Origin: Streptomyces sp. NBC_00259
GTDB lineage: Bacteria > Actinomycetota > Actinomycetes > Streptomycetales > Streptomycetaceae
Direction: 5' to 3'
Length of the DNA stretch: 64,000 nt
Assembly: GCF_036181745.1 (NCBI RefSeq)
Contig: NZ_CP108080.1
Location: 7,443,501 to 7,507,500 of the forward strand
Shown here one piece after another: positions 7,776 through 16,514 of this stretch. Each line of letters starts with the position of its first letter. The first letter of the stretch is position 1. Position numbers and translations under genes: made by a program. The notes under the pieces are model-generated. The model saw only the letters and a program-made list of their open reading frames with translations, had not been told where the DNA came from and ran no database searches.

Positions 7776-8279
7776 CGCGGCCCACGGCGGGAGCGGATGG
7801 GCGGTATACCCCGGACGAGGGGTTCGATCCCCTGGCTGTCGTGGGTGTTGGCGGTGGAGACGCAGATGGAGAGGGGCAGACCGGTCCGCTCTGTAATCAA
7901 GTGGATCTTCGAGCCCTTCTTGCCGCGATCGACAGGATTCGGGCCTGTCAGCTCCCCCCCCATTGAGCCTCGCATGTTCACGGAGTCGATCGCACACCGC
8001 GACCAGTCCAGCTCTCCTCGGGCGCCGAGCTCGTCCAGCACCAGGCGGTGGAGCTTCGCCCACACCTGTGCAGCGGTCCACTCGGAGAACCGCCAATGGA
8101 CGGTTTGCCACGACGCACCGAAGACCAGCGGCAACTCCCGCCAGGTGCACCCTGAAGTGGCGACAAAGATGATCGCGGCGAGCACCGCGCGATCATCAGC
8201 CCGCCGACGGCCAGCCTTGCGGCCTCGTAGGGATCGGCGGCCTCACGACCCGGAACAACACCCATAGGCCCTCCGGCAC
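7730..8279 (-). pseudogene. IS5-family transposase remnant, frameshifted and 3'-truncated
   Basis: The recognisable segment reads RAVLAAIIFVATSGCTWREL, WQTVHWRFSEWT, LDELGARGELDWSRCAIDS and THDSQGIEPLVRG, typical of streptomycete IS5-group DDE transposases of about 270 residues. The usual N-terminus (VPEGLWVLFRVVRPPIP) is encoded from 8279 in another frame, so a one-base frameshift lies near 8205-8215. The product ends just after the RSRRGPRRRR segment. The last roughly 110 residues, including the terminal DDE glutamate, are missing. The element is therefore inactive. Confidence 0.8.
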
Positions 8280-8286
8280 CAACTCC

Positions 8287-9189
8287 TCAACGAAAGCCGT
8301 CGAGTACAGCCCCCTCCGCCGGTGCCGGACTCAACGGTCTGTCATCGGACGTCCGGGTCGCCCCAAAACGCGCCAGGTAGTGCCACACTTTCTTGACCGC
8401 CTGGGGGTCATAGCGGTCGGCACGTGCAGCATCTCCGACGGTGCGGGGGTCGAGTACGCTGTCGACCGCGATCTGCATGCCCAAGTCGACGTATTCCTGG
8501 CCGCGGTAGCCGGGGTGACGGCGGAGTTCCTCGACGCTGAGACGGAACCCGGCATGCCACTCCACGGAGCAGCCAAGGCGCAGGGCCGCGGTCTCGACGG
8601 CGGTGCTTCGGTAGCAGGGGTCCAGGACCAGCGCCTCCACATGGCAGTCCGGCCGGACCGGCCCGTGCACCTGCGCCTCGATGTGGTCGTCGAGGTCGTC
8701 CTGGCGATCGGCGAGGGCCAGCTCGATGAGCCCCATGCGGGCCGCGACACCGAAGTCCGTAGGGTCAGCGGAGCTGTCCGGATAGCAGAATGTGGTGCGC
8801 GGCAGCGTGTCGGCCGTCAGCCGGAAGTGGGCGGAGCCGAACCGCGGTGCCCCGCCTGTCGGCTTCTGACGGTAGTTCAACGCTCCGTAGACGGGGCGCT
8901 CATGCGGAGGTGCTTCGTCGTACGCTCCGTTGAAGATCCGGCTCTCCCAGTGCCATCGGTCGCCGCCGGGATACGCGGTCAGTCCACCGTTGCTGGTCCC
9001 GGTGACGAACTGCGAGCGGTAGACGCCGTCAGCGGCCATTGCGTCCAGTATCGGCTTGCTGTGCAGCAGACGGTCCGGGTGGAAGTTGAGGGTCACCCGC
9101 AGTGATGGGTCCATCGGAAAGCCCGACGCCAGTTCCGCGACATGACCAAGGGCTCGGTCCTGCGATGTCTGCGAGGCTGCGGAGCTCAT
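8287..9189 (-). CDS. DUF3626 family protein
   Basis: A protein of about 300 residues with the family features: LRVTLNFHPDRL near residue 30, YRSQFVTGTSNGGLTAYPGG, ERPVYGALN, the Gly/Phe-rich FGSAHFRLT strand, and a conserved EWHAGFRLS segment. DUF3626 proteins are uncharacterised; some occur near toxin-like genes, and the conserved His and Arg residues suggest an enzymatic site. The ATG at 9189 gives the usual length; a longer frame to 9258 lacks a ribosome binding site. The stop lies 8 bp from the transposase remnant, so the C-terminus might be affected by the insertion, though it looks complete. Confidence 0.8.
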   Translation of the reverse strand: MSSAASQTSQDRALGHVAELASGFPMDPSLRVTLNFHPDRLLHSKPILDAMAADGVYRSQFVTGTSNGGLTAYPGGDRWHWESRIFNGAYDEAPPHERPVYGALNYRQKPTGGAPRFGSAHFRLTADTLPRTTFCYPDSSADPTDFGVAARMGLIELALADRQDDLDDHIEAQVHGPVRPDCHVEALVLDPCYRSTAVETAALRLGCSVEWHAGFRLSVEELRRHPGYRGQEYVDLGMQIAVDSVLDPRTVGDAARADRYDPQAVKKVWHYLARFGATRTSDDRPLSPAPAEGAVLDGFR

Positions 9190-9318
9190 CCACACAGTGT
9201 TCCCCAGCCGATTAACCGGTGCACGCGGATTGTCCACCGCCGGCCGTCCAGGTCGCACCGAGCATGATCACCAATCAAGGCGATCTATCTCTCGATACTC
9301 GCCGAAGAAGGGGCAGCT

Positions 9319-9471
9319 ATGGGCGACACCGCGCCGAGGGGGCACACCACGGTCCCCGAAGAAGACCTCCCAGCCGTTCTAGAGACCGCCTTCGGGCGGA
9401 ATCCTGACGGCACCACCATGGACCACCCGCAAACGCCCCAGCCTGTAGACGGTCAAGGAGACACGCCCTAG
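9319..9471 (+). CDS. possible 50-residue acidic protein
   Basis: A short frame starts at ATG 9319 after GAAGGGG and ends with TAG at 9469-9471. It encodes 50 residues including PEEDLPAVLETAFGRNPDGT. Third codon positions are mostly G or C and the composition is protein-like. It converges with the next gene and overlaps its stop region by 4 bp. No homologue is recognised. Confidence 0.4.
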   Translation: MGDTAPRGHTTVPEEDLPAVLETAFGRNPDGTTMDHPQTPQPVDGQGDTP

Positions 9472-9800
9472 TCACCTATGAACCACACGTAACTGCCTGG
9501 CGTCGACGCACATGCTTCAAGGAGCTCGGCAAGGTCCAGCAGAGCGGCCTTCTGCTGGTCGTCAGTACACCCTTGCGTCAGGGCGACGACTTCCTGGGAG
9601 GCGACTTGAGCTTCCTGTTCGTTGAACAGCGTGTCACCGTACGGATCCACCCAGCCGAGCTTGCCCGAGCCATGCCGGTCGAGGGTGCTCAGCACCCTCG
9701 CCAACGCTTCACCGTGCTCGTAAGAGCCCCGCAGCAAGGTGTCCCGGGACGATCCCTTCCGCGTTGGTCGCCCAGAGTGCAGTTCCAGCTCAATCCCCAT
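9468..9800 (-). CDS. hypothetical protein, 110 residues
   Basis: A soluble acidic protein with no membrane segment. ATG at 9800 follows GGAGGGG directly. Visible elements are an N-terminal beta-like MGIELELHSG, a helix EHGEALARVLSTLDRHG, a central GWVDPYGDTLFNEQEAQ and a C-terminal helix DQQKAALLDLAELLEAC. The pattern resembles small immunity-like or SMI1-adjacent proteins, but no family can be named with confidence. It lies 61 bp downstream of the pirin gene on the same strand and could be its last operon member. Confidence 0.7.
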   Translation of the reverse strand: MGIELELHSGRPTRKGSSRDTLLRGSYEHGEALARVLSTLDRHGSGKLGWVDPYGDTLFNEQEAQVASQEVVALTQGCTDDQQKAALLDLAELLEACASTPGSYVWFIGD

Positions 9801-9861
9801 GACCCCTCCTTCGGCCTCGGACACCGAAGCTTCGCAGAGATCATCTGTCAGACACGGCGGC

Positions 9862-10824
9862 CTAGGAGGCCGGGTTCCTTCGCGGTGCAATCGTGGCGTT
9901 GGGCAGTGTCGGTGCCGGGAGGGGATCTCCGTCGTATCCCTCGACCCGGCCGAAACGGTCGGATCCGTTCTGCCACTCGTCCCGCGCCTGAACGATGTCC
10001 TGGTGCGTGCGGCCGATGAAGTTCCACCACATGACGATCTCTTCCTGGAACGGCGGCCCACCCAGCAGTACCACCCGCGCCGGCTGCGGGGAGGCGTTGG
10101 TCAGGGAGAGCGTCCTGAGCCCCGATGCGACGTAGCCGAGTTCGGCCGCTGCAAGGGGTGTTCCGTTGATGCGCACGTCGCCGGTGTCCACGATGACACC
10201 GTGCTCGAACTCCTCGTCGACGGTGAGATGCACCGTGGTGTCCGGCTCGATCGAGAGTTCGGCGCCGAGCAGGGGAGTGAAGGTGGGAACGGGGGACGTG
10301 TCACCCGCGAGGGAGCCGAGGAACACTCGTGCTGTGCCACCGTCCAGGGGGACAACGCCGGGGACGTGGTGCTGGAAGTTCGAGGCCGCGTGGCGATGCG
10401 CCTCGGGGAGGGCGATCCACAGCTGCATGCCGTGCAACCGCGTGGTCCGTTGCGTCGACACCTCGGAGTGGCTGATGCCGAATCCGCCCGTCATGAGGTT
10501 CAGTTCACCGGGCCTGATGAGGGCATGGACGCCGAGGCTGTCGCGATGCTCGATCTCACCACTGAAGAGCCAGCTCACCGTCTGCAGTCCGATGTGCGGG
10601 TGGGGGGCCACCCGCATCCCTCCGGTCTGATCCACATCGTCCGGGCCGTAGTGATCGGCGAAGCACCAGGCGCCGATGAGCGTTCGTGCGCGCTGAGGCA
10701 ATGTGCGTCGTACGGTCATCGCGCGAGGGCCGCCGAGTGGTACCTCGCGCGAGGTGAGGATCTCGACACCACGCTCAGAGAGGTGCGTACCTGCCTGCAC
10801 AAGCTCGTCGGGGTGTGTCTCCAT
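9862..10824 (-). CDS. pirin family protein
   Basis: A 320-residue bicupin. The N-terminal cupin contains the metal-binding set GMRVAPHPHIGLQTVSWLF and HALIRPGELNLMTGG with HSE following, giving the three His and one Glu that hold Fe in pirins. The C-terminal cupin is less conserved and ends with the FIGRTHQDIVQARDEW element. Bacterial pirins include quercetin dioxygenases and redox regulators of pyruvate metabolism. The start is either ATG 10824 or TTG 10833. The upstream coiled-coil gene and YceI gene on the same strand suggest a stress context. Confidence 0.92.
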   Translation of the reverse strand: METHPDELVQAGTHLSERGVEILTSREVPLGGPRAMTVRRTLPQRARTLIGAWCFADHYGPDDVDQTGGMRVAPHPHIGLQTVSWLFSGEIEHRDSLGVHALIRPGELNLMTGGFGISHSEVSTQRTTRLHGMQLWIALPEAHRHAASNFQHHVPGVVPLDGGTARVFLGSLAGDTSPVPTFTPLLGAELSIEPDTTVHLTVDEEFEHGVIVDTGDVRINGTPLAAAELGYVASGLRTLSLTNASPQPARVVLLGGPPFQEEIVMWWNFIGRTHQDIVQARDEWQNGSDRFGRVEGYDGDPLPAPTLPNATIAPRRNPAS

Positions 10825-10960
10825 GTTGCTCAAAGGACGCGTACTCTTCTCGTGACGTTGTGGTGGGGAAGGATTGCTGACGGTAGGCGTTCGGCAGGGA
10901 CGGAAGCGGCAGAGCGGTGCTCAGGATCCACGGCGCTGTGAACCCACCGCGGAGCCCGAG

Positions 10961-11158
10961 CTATTCCGTGCGCTGTCCGCATGCGCGTTCTTCACCGTGG
11001 ATCCGGAGCAGCGCGCCGGACACGGCCCGTATCTGCTCGTCGAGTTCTGCGAGTGCCTGGCGAAGCTCGATGACTCGGGTCTCGAGCTCGTTGGCTTCGG
11101 CGGTCAGCGACACCACGGTGGTCGTGAAAGCGAGTCGGTTCTCAGAAGCTAGGGTCAT
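10961..11158 (-). CDS. small coiled-coil protein
   Basis: A 65-residue protein starting at ATG 11158 behind GAAGGAGG, a near-ideal ribosome binding site. Residues 8-50 (TTVVSLTAEANELETRVIEL and the following helix) show heptad spacing of Leu, Val and Ile, predicting a dimeric coiled coil. No other domain is visible. It lies between the pirin and YceI genes on the same strand. Function unknown. Confidence 0.65.
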   Translation of the reverse strand: MTLASENRLAFTTTVVSLTAEANELETRVIELRQALAELDEQIRAVSGALLRIHGEERACGQRTE

Positions 11159-11251
11159 CACGCGTCCTCCTTCGGCAGAAGCCGGAAGAAATCTGGCGGA
11201 CATATCAGAGCCCATGGCGGTACGTCTGACATGGCCGCGGCCGTCCCATCG

Positions 11252-11851
11252 TCAGGCAGCGTCCGCACGGTCGAATTGGACTGCCGAAATGCCGAGGATC
11301 AGCTTCACCTTGTCGCTGATCAGGACACCCCCCGTTTCGAGCCCCGTGTTCCAGGAGAGGCCCCAGTCGGAACGCTGCAGGGTGGCCGTGCCCTCGAAGC
11401 CGACACGCTTCTTCCCGTAGGCGTCCCGGCCGGCGCCACCGAACTCGAGATCGATGACGATCGGCAGTTCGATGTCCTTGATCCTCAGGTCCCCGGACAT
11501 GCGGAGCTGGTCGTCATCGGTGCGGACGATCCTGGTGGAGCGGAAGGTCATCAGCGGGAACAGACCGGCATCGAGAAAGTCGGGGCCGACGACATGCTCG
11601 TCCCGGGCGCGCACACCCGTGTCGAGACTGCCGGTCTGGACACTCACATACGCCTCGGACCGATCGGGCCGGGATCCGTCGAGCTTGAGGACCCCTTCGA
11701 AGTCGGTGAACGCTCCGCGCACATTCGTGATCATGGCGTGCCGGACGGAGAAGCCGATCGTGCTGTGGGCGGGATCGATGCTGTAGATCCCGGTCAGCGT
11801 CTCGTAGGGGTAGATGCTGGACAGAGTGGCTTCCCTGTGGTTCTTGAGCAT
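11252..11851 (-). CDS. YceI family lipocalin-like protein
   Basis: A 199-residue protein with the YceI beta-barrel signature: TGIYSIDPAHSTIGFSVRHA at the start, DFEGVLKLDGSRPDRS, then the paired RDEHVVGPDFLDAGLFPLMT and FRSTRI, and a C-terminal DWGLSWNTGLETGG. YceI proteins bind isoprenoid or amphiphilic ligands in a hydrophobic pocket. There is no signal peptide here, unlike the E. coli version, so it should be cytoplasmic, as is usual in actinobacteria. Start ATG 11851 is chosen for the AAGGAAC upstream and for family length. Confidence 0.92.
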   Translation of the reverse strand: MLKNHREATLSSIYPYETLTGIYSIDPAHSTIGFSVRHAMITNVRGAFTDFEGVLKLDGSRPDRSEAYVSVQTGSLDTGVRARDEHVVGPDFLDAGLFPLMTFRSTRIVRTDDDQLRMSGDLRIKDIELPIVIDLEFGGAGRDAYGKKRVGFEGTATLQRSDWGLSWNTGLETGGVLISDKVKLILGISAVQFDRADAA

Positions 11852-12075
11852 GGCGAGCCGGTTCCTTCGTGCGGTGGATATGAGGTGGCCGGATGCCGGC
11901 ACAGCTGTGGGGAACCAGAGTCGACCGCAGGGGTGCTGCTCGCTCTGAAGCCGTGCCCGCCACGGGCACCGAAGCCCCGGCGCAGGGGACTTGCCGTGCG
12001 CAAGGGGCAGCGTGAGCCATCGACCGAGGCGCGGTGGTGGCCCCTGCCGGTGGGCAGGGGGGTCACCACCGGGGG

Positions 12076-12822
12076 CTACTGCTGCCGTGCGAGCCAGTCG
12101 GTGAAGCGGGTATCGGCAAGGCGCGCGTCCGGGCCGGGAAGGAGACTGGTCTCCTCGAGCTTGGAACCGAAGTACAGGGCCTGCGGGTCCGCCACGACGG
12201 TACGAGGGTCGTCGTCGGCGGCGAGGCCGGTGCGGATGAATTCGTCGAACGGGAACTCATCGGGACCGGCAACCTCGACCACGCCGTTGGAGGGCGTGCC
12301 GACAGCCGCGCGGCCCACGGCCGCGGCCACGTCGTCGGAGAAGATGGGCTGGATCTTCGCGGTGGGGACCCGCACGGTGTCGCCTTCGGTCCCCGCGTCC
12401 GCGATGCCCTTCATGAACTCGAAGAACTGCGTGGCGTGGACGATGGAGTAGGGGATCCCCGATGCCTTGATGAGCTCCTCCTGCGCCAGCTTGGCGCGGA
12501 AGTAGCCGCTCTCCTGGAGCCGTTCGGTGCCGACGACGGAGAGCGCGACATGGTGGGTCACACCGGCGTCCACCTCCGCCTTGAGGAGGTTGGTGGTCGA
12601 GGTACGGAAGAACTCCATCACCGCATCGTCCGCGAACGAGGGGGAGTTCGACACGTCGACCACGACCGAGGCACCCTGCAGAACCTCCGCCAGGCCCTCA
12701 CCCGTCAGTGTGTTGACGCCGGTGTTGGGTGAGGCAGGCACCGCCTCGTGACCGTGTTCTTCGAGCTTGCCGACCAGTTTCGAACCGATGAGGCCGGTTC
12801 CACCTATGACTACAACCTTCAT
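12076..12822 (-). CDS. NmrA-like NAD(P)-binding oxidoreductase
   Basis: A 248-residue Rossmann protein starting with VVVIGGTGLIGSKLV (GxxGxxG nucleotide-binding loop) and continuing VVVDVSNSP, HHVALSVVGTERL and YFRAKLAQEELI, where the Tyr and Lys are placed as in atypical SDRs of the NmrA/HSCARG type. Such proteins act as NADPH sensors or quinone/sugar reductases. The C-terminal part (PSNGVVEVAGPDEFPFDEF) is characteristic. GAGAGGATC precedes the ATG. A pair of identical 12-bp palindromes lies about 225-265 bp upstream. Confidence 0.88.
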   Translation of the reverse strand: MKVVVIGGTGLIGSKLVGKLEEHGHEAVPASPNTGVNTLTGEGLAEVLQGASVVVDVSNSPSFADDAVMEFFRTSTTNLLKAEVDAGVTHHVALSVVGTERLQESGYFRAKLAQEELIKASGIPYSIVHATQFFEFMKGIADAGTEGDTVRVPTAKIQPIFSDDVAAAVGRAAVGTPSNGVVEVAGPDEFPFDEFIRTGLAADDDPRTVVADPQALYFGSKLEETSLLPGPDARLADTRFTDWLARQQ

Positions 12823-13047
12823 GCTCGGGATCCTCTCGGGAGGTTCTCCATTGATGCAGCGGGCGCCATGGATGAGCTGCCCGTCCGCAATCGGTCAATG
12901 TTGTCTGCCATAGGTCTGACAGGACGGTCACCGCGTTTGTGACAGCGTGCCCGCCCGGATCCGGAGATTTCCTCGACGGGGCGGGCGAGCCCAGGACGGT
13001 GCCATCGTGGTGCACCGTGCATGTCCACGCGAGAGCACATGGATGTA

Positions 13048-13085
13048 CGCCTGCAGGCGGCCACGGTGGCACACGCCTGCAGGCG
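13048..13085. repeat. two copies of the palindrome CGCCTGCAGGCG
   Basis: The 12-bp perfect palindrome occurs at 13048-13059 and again at 13074-13085, each preceded by A, with identical starts 26 bp apart. They lie between the flavoprotein gene and the NmrA-like gene. They could be tandem operators or act together as a hairpin. Confidence 0.55.
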
Positions 13086-13113
13086 CACGGTATGGGAAGG
13101 CGAGCCCGGCAGG

Positions 13114-14844
13114 CTACTCGACGAGCTTTCCTTCGGCCGAGACCTCTTCCATCAGCGAGGAGATCTCGTCCGGGACGGGGGCGATGCTTTCGCGGGTGAT
13201 CCCCGTGCTCGGGGACCACACGAGGTTGACCTGGAGTTCGGGGTCCATGTCCGGGTAGTCGCTGCGGTTGTGGCAGCCGCGGGTCTCACGACGTTCGAGT
13301 GCCGCTTCGAGCGTGGCCCGGGCGGCCAGGGCGGCGGACTTGAGGTCGAAGGCGTGCGCGAGGTCCTGGTAGCCGGCGATGTCGGGATGGATGCCGACGT
13401 CCTTCATCCGCTCCTCGATCGCGGTGAGCTCCGTCAGCCCGGCGCGCAGCCCTTCCTCGTCGCGTACGACACCCGCGTGCTCGGTCATGGTGTTGCGGAT
13501 GGCGCGCTGAAGCGCGCGGACGTTCTCCGGCCCGTCGGCCGCGAGCAGGTCGTCGACCTCCGCACGGGCCTCGGCGACCGCCGAGGCCGACCGCGGCTGC
13601 GCGGTCAGCGACTCCGAGTAGGCGGCGGCCGCCTGGCCGGTGATGCGGCCGTACACCAGCAGCTCGATGAGGCTGTTGCCGCCGAGCCGGTTGGCGCCGT
13701 GCAGCCCGCTCGACGCCTCGCCGATGGCGTAGAGGCCGCGTACGTCGGTGCTGTGGTCCTCGGGCCGGACCCAGACCCCGCCCATCGAGTAGTGCGCCGT
13801 GGGCGCGACCTCGATCGGCTCGCGGGTGATGTCCAGCATCTGCAGGTCCAGGAGCGTCTGATAGACCCGGGGGAGCCGGTTCATGATCGTCTGCCGGGGG
13901 AGGTGGGAGACGTCGAGCCACACCCCGCCCTTGGGGGTGCCGCGCCCTTCCTTGATCTCCGTGTAGGACGCGAGGGCGACGCGGTCGCGGGTGGAGAGTT
14001 CCATGCGCTCGGGGTCGTAGTTCGCCATGAAACGCTCGCCGAGCCCGTTGCGCAGGATGCCGCCCTCACCTCGTGCCGCCTCGCTGACGAGGGTGCCTGC
14101 CGCGTTCTCAGGCTCGATGATTCCCGACGGATGGAACTGGACCAGCTCCGGGTCGCGCAGCCGGGCCCCGGCCTCGACGGCCAGCCGGAACGAGTCACCG
14201 GTGTTCTCGTCGCGTCGCGAGGAGGTGCGCCGCCAGATGCGGGTGTGGCCGCCGGCCGCGAGGATGACGGCGTCGGCGTGGATGAGGTAGCGCTTCCCGT
14301 TCGTGAGGTCGAAGCCGTAGGCGCCGAACACGGCACCGTCGTGGACCAGGAGACGGGTGATGTAGACGCTGTCCAGCATGGGAATGTCGAGCTGGCTCGC
14401 GCGCCTGATGAGCGTGCGCTGGATCTCCAGGCCGGTGTAGTCGCCGGCGAAGGCGGTGCGCCGGAACTTGTGCGCGCCGAAGAACCGCTGCGAGATACGG
14501 CCGTCCTCCTCCCTGGCGAAGGCCATACCGAAGCGCTCCAGATCGTCGATGCCCCGGGCGGCGCCCTGGGTGACGATCTCGGCGGTGCGGGGATCGGAGA
14601 GCAGGTAGCTCTCCTTGAGGGTGTCCGCGGCGTGCTGCTGCCAGCTGTCCTCGGGGTCCATCGTGGCCAGGGCGGCGTTGATCCCCCCGGCGGCGAGGGC
14701 CGTGTGGGCGTCCTCCTTGGGGCGCTTGCCGACGGCGAGGACGTCGATCCCGGCCTCGGCCAGCTCGATCGCCGCCCGTAGGCCCGCTCCACCGGTTCCG
14801 ATCACCAGCACCATGGTGGAGAGACGCTGTTCGGTGATAGCCAC
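13114..14844 (-). CDS. fumarate reductase/succinate dehydrogenase-type flavoprotein
   Basis: A 576-residue flavoprotein. The FAD-binding GxGxxG is VIGTGGAGLRAA (14-25). His47 in AHTALAAGGINAAL is placed like the histidine that binds FAD covalently in SdhA/FrdA. The substrate region shows VQFHPSGI and ARGEGGILRN. The FAD domain ends with GLYAIGEASSGLHGANRLGG, followed by a helical C-terminal domain (ERRETRGCHNRSDYPDMD). It would interconvert succinate and fumarate, yet no iron-sulfur subunit or membrane anchor gene is adjacent. L-aspartate oxidase is an alternative, but nadA and nadC are also absent. Confidence 0.88.
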   Translation of the reverse strand: MAITEQRLSTMVLVIGTGGAGLRAAIELAEAGIDVLAVGKRPKEDAHTALAAGGINAALATMDPEDSWQQHAADTLKESYLLSDPRTAEIVTQGAARGIDDLERFGMAFAREEDGRISQRFFGAHKFRRTAFAGDYTGLEIQRTLIRRASQLDIPMLDSVYITRLLVHDGAVFGAYGFDLTNGKRYLIHADAVILAAGGHTRIWRRTSSRRDENTGDSFRLAVEAGARLRDPELVQFHPSGIIEPENAAGTLVSEAARGEGGILRNGLGERFMANYDPERMELSTRDRVALASYTEIKEGRGTPKGGVWLDVSHLPRQTIMNRLPRVYQTLLDLQMLDITREPIEVAPTAHYSMGGVWVRPEDHSTDVRGLYAIGEASSGLHGANRLGGNSLIELLVYGRITGQAAAAYSESLTAQPRSASAVAEARAEVDDLLAADGPENVRALQRAIRNTMTEHAGVVRDEEGLRAGLTELTAIEERMKDVGIHPDIAGYQDLAHAFDLKSAALAARATLEAALERRETRGCHNRSDYPDMDPELQVNLVWSPSTGITRESIAPVPDEISSLMEEVSAEGKLVE

Positions 14845-15109
14845 GATTACTCCCGATCGATCGACTTGGTCGTCAATGAGTACGACCGTGCGATCGAGCC
14901 GATTGTGACAGCGAGGTCACCGGCTTCCCGCCGCAGGACGGTCGTGACGAGGCAAGGGCGCGGTAGCGCGCTGCCGGGCGCCGCGGGTTCGCTTCGCCGG
15001 TGCTGCGAGGCGTTCTGCGCGGCGCCTGCTGCGTAGGGTGCGCCGATACGAGGGTGAGACGCCACGATGACCTGCGATGTCGTCGCCCCCCACCCTCGTG
15101 GGCGGGTTC

Positions 15110-16342
15110 TCAGGGGAGAAGGCTGTCCAGGGGGACATCGGGATCGGAGAGGCGGGCGTCGTCGAAGTCGGCGCCGGACAGGATCAAGGAACGGATCGTA
15201 TCGATGACGTCCCACACGTTGACGCTCATCCCCGCAAGGATGCGGCTGCCCTTCATCCAGAACGCGATGAACTCCCGCGCCGCGACATTGCCGCGGAAGA
15301 TCACACGGTCGTAGCCGCCCGGTTCGGTGTACCCCACGTACTCCATCCCGAGGTCGTACTGATCGGTGTAGAAGTACGGAAGCCTGTCGTAGGCGGCGTC
15401 CTCGTCGAGCATGCTCAGCGCGGCTGTCTTCGGCTGGTTCAAGGCGTTGGCCCAGTGCTCGACGCGGATGTGACGTTCGAGCAGTGGGTGGTAGGCGTTG
15501 GCGACGTCACCGGCGGCGTAGATGTCGGCCACAGAGGTCCGCAGGTGCTCGTCGGTGACGATGCCGTTCCGTACGTCCAGGCCCGCTTCCTCCGCGAGCC
15601 GCACGTTCGGTGTGATGCCGATACCCACGACCACGGCGTCCGCGGCGAGGTGGGTGCCGTCGGCGAGGGTCACACCGTCCACGCGGCCGTCTGTTCCGGT
15701 GATGCTCTCGACCTGCGTGTTGGGGCGCAGAACCACCCCGTGATCCTTGTGCAGGCCGGCGAACGGCTCCGCGGCCTCGCGCCCGAGCACCTTCAGCAGC
15801 GGCAGCTCCGAGTGCCCGAGCACCGTCACCTCCGCTCCGGCCGTCCGGGCCGCCGCGGCGGTCTCGAGGCCGATCCAGCCGTCGCCGATGACGACGATCT
15901 TCGCCCCCTTGGTGAAGACCTCCTTGAGCCGTTCGCTCTGTTCCACGCGCCGCAGATACAGAACGTTCTCGAGATCCGCTCCGGGAACGGACAGCGGGCG
16001 CGGAGACGAACCGGTCGCCAGGAGCAGCTTGGCGTACGGCACACGACGACCGTCGTCCAGCTCCACCTCCTTGGCCTGCGGATCGACAGCCTTCACGCTC
16101 GTGCCCAGGAGCAGATCCACCTCGTGCTCCGAGTACCAGTCCTCAGGGTGCACGAAGATCGAGTCGCGCTCCTCCTTGCCCAACAGGTAGCCCTTGGAGA
16201 GCGGCGGTCGGATGTACGGCCGCTCCTGCTCGTTGCCGATGATGAGGAGCGGGCCGCGGTGGCCGTGTTCGCGCAGTGCCTCCACCGCCTTGCCGGCGGC
16301 CAGACCGCCTCCGACGACCACGAAAGTGTGCACAGGGGACAT
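15110..16342 (-). CDS. FAD-dependent pyridine nucleotide-disulfide oxidoreductase (ferredoxin reductase type)
   Basis: A 410-residue protein with two dinucleotide folds: FAD binding at VVVGGGLAAGKAVE (residues 8-21) and NAD(P)H binding at VVIGDGWIGLETAAAAR. The second FAD motif, ADIYAAGDVAN, and the reductase C-terminal domain with YDLGMEYVGY and VIFRGN follow. No redox-active CxxC is seen, so it is a ferredoxin or rubredoxin reductase, or an AIF-like NADH oxidase, not a disulfide reductase. Start ATG 16342 follows AGGTGAGG. No ferredoxin or oxygenase gene is adjacent, so the electron acceptor is unknown. Confidence 0.9.
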   Translation of the reverse strand: MSPVHTFVVVGGGLAAGKAVEALREHGHRGPLLIIGNEQERPYIRPPLSKGYLLGKEERDSIFVHPEDWYSEHEVDLLLGTSVKAVDPQAKEVELDDGRRVPYAKLLLATGSSPRPLSVPGADLENVLYLRRVEQSERLKEVFTKGAKIVVIGDGWIGLETAAAARTAGAEVTVLGHSELPLLKVLGREAAEPFAGLHKDHGVVLRPNTQVESITGTDGRVDGVTLADGTHLAADAVVVGIGITPNVRLAEEAGLDVRNGIVTDEHLRTSVADIYAAGDVANAYHPLLERHIRVEHWANALNQPKTAALSMLDEDAAYDRLPYFYTDQYDLGMEYVGYTEPGGYDRVIFRGNVAAREFIAFWMKGSRILAGMSVNVWDVIDTIRSLILSGADFDDARLSDPDVPLDSLLP

Positions 16343-16460
16343 GATGTTCCTCACCTCGGATGTCGCATTTTGCGCCATGTTATGAGTGTCACCACTCAGA
16401 CCGAGGGCCTGCGCACCCTGTGACAACGTGCCGTTCAGCCATTGAGACGCTCGGGAACGC

Positions 16461-16501
16461 CCAGGGGCCTGTCCGGCGGATCTTGCCGGACAGGCCCCTG
16501 G
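16461..16501 (-). terminator. strong 17-bp hairpin terminator
   Basis: A perfect 17-bp inverted repeat (16461-16477 with 16485-16501, 7-nt loop) lies 14 bp after the end of the DUF1062 gene on the minus strand and upstream of the reductase gene. It separates the two transcription units. Confidence 0.85.
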
Positions 16502-16514
16502 TGCCGAGGAGAGC

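Noticed and set aside
7815..7840. tRNA T-arm-like ggggttcgatcccc sequence
   Set aside because: It lies inside the transposase remnant, where it encodes QGIEPLVRG on the other strand, and no acceptor stem or anticodon arm fits around it.
13021..14781. 586-residue plus-strand frame opposite the flavoprotein gene
   Set aside because: Pure antisense shadow; the minus-strand frame has clear FAD and active-site motifs.
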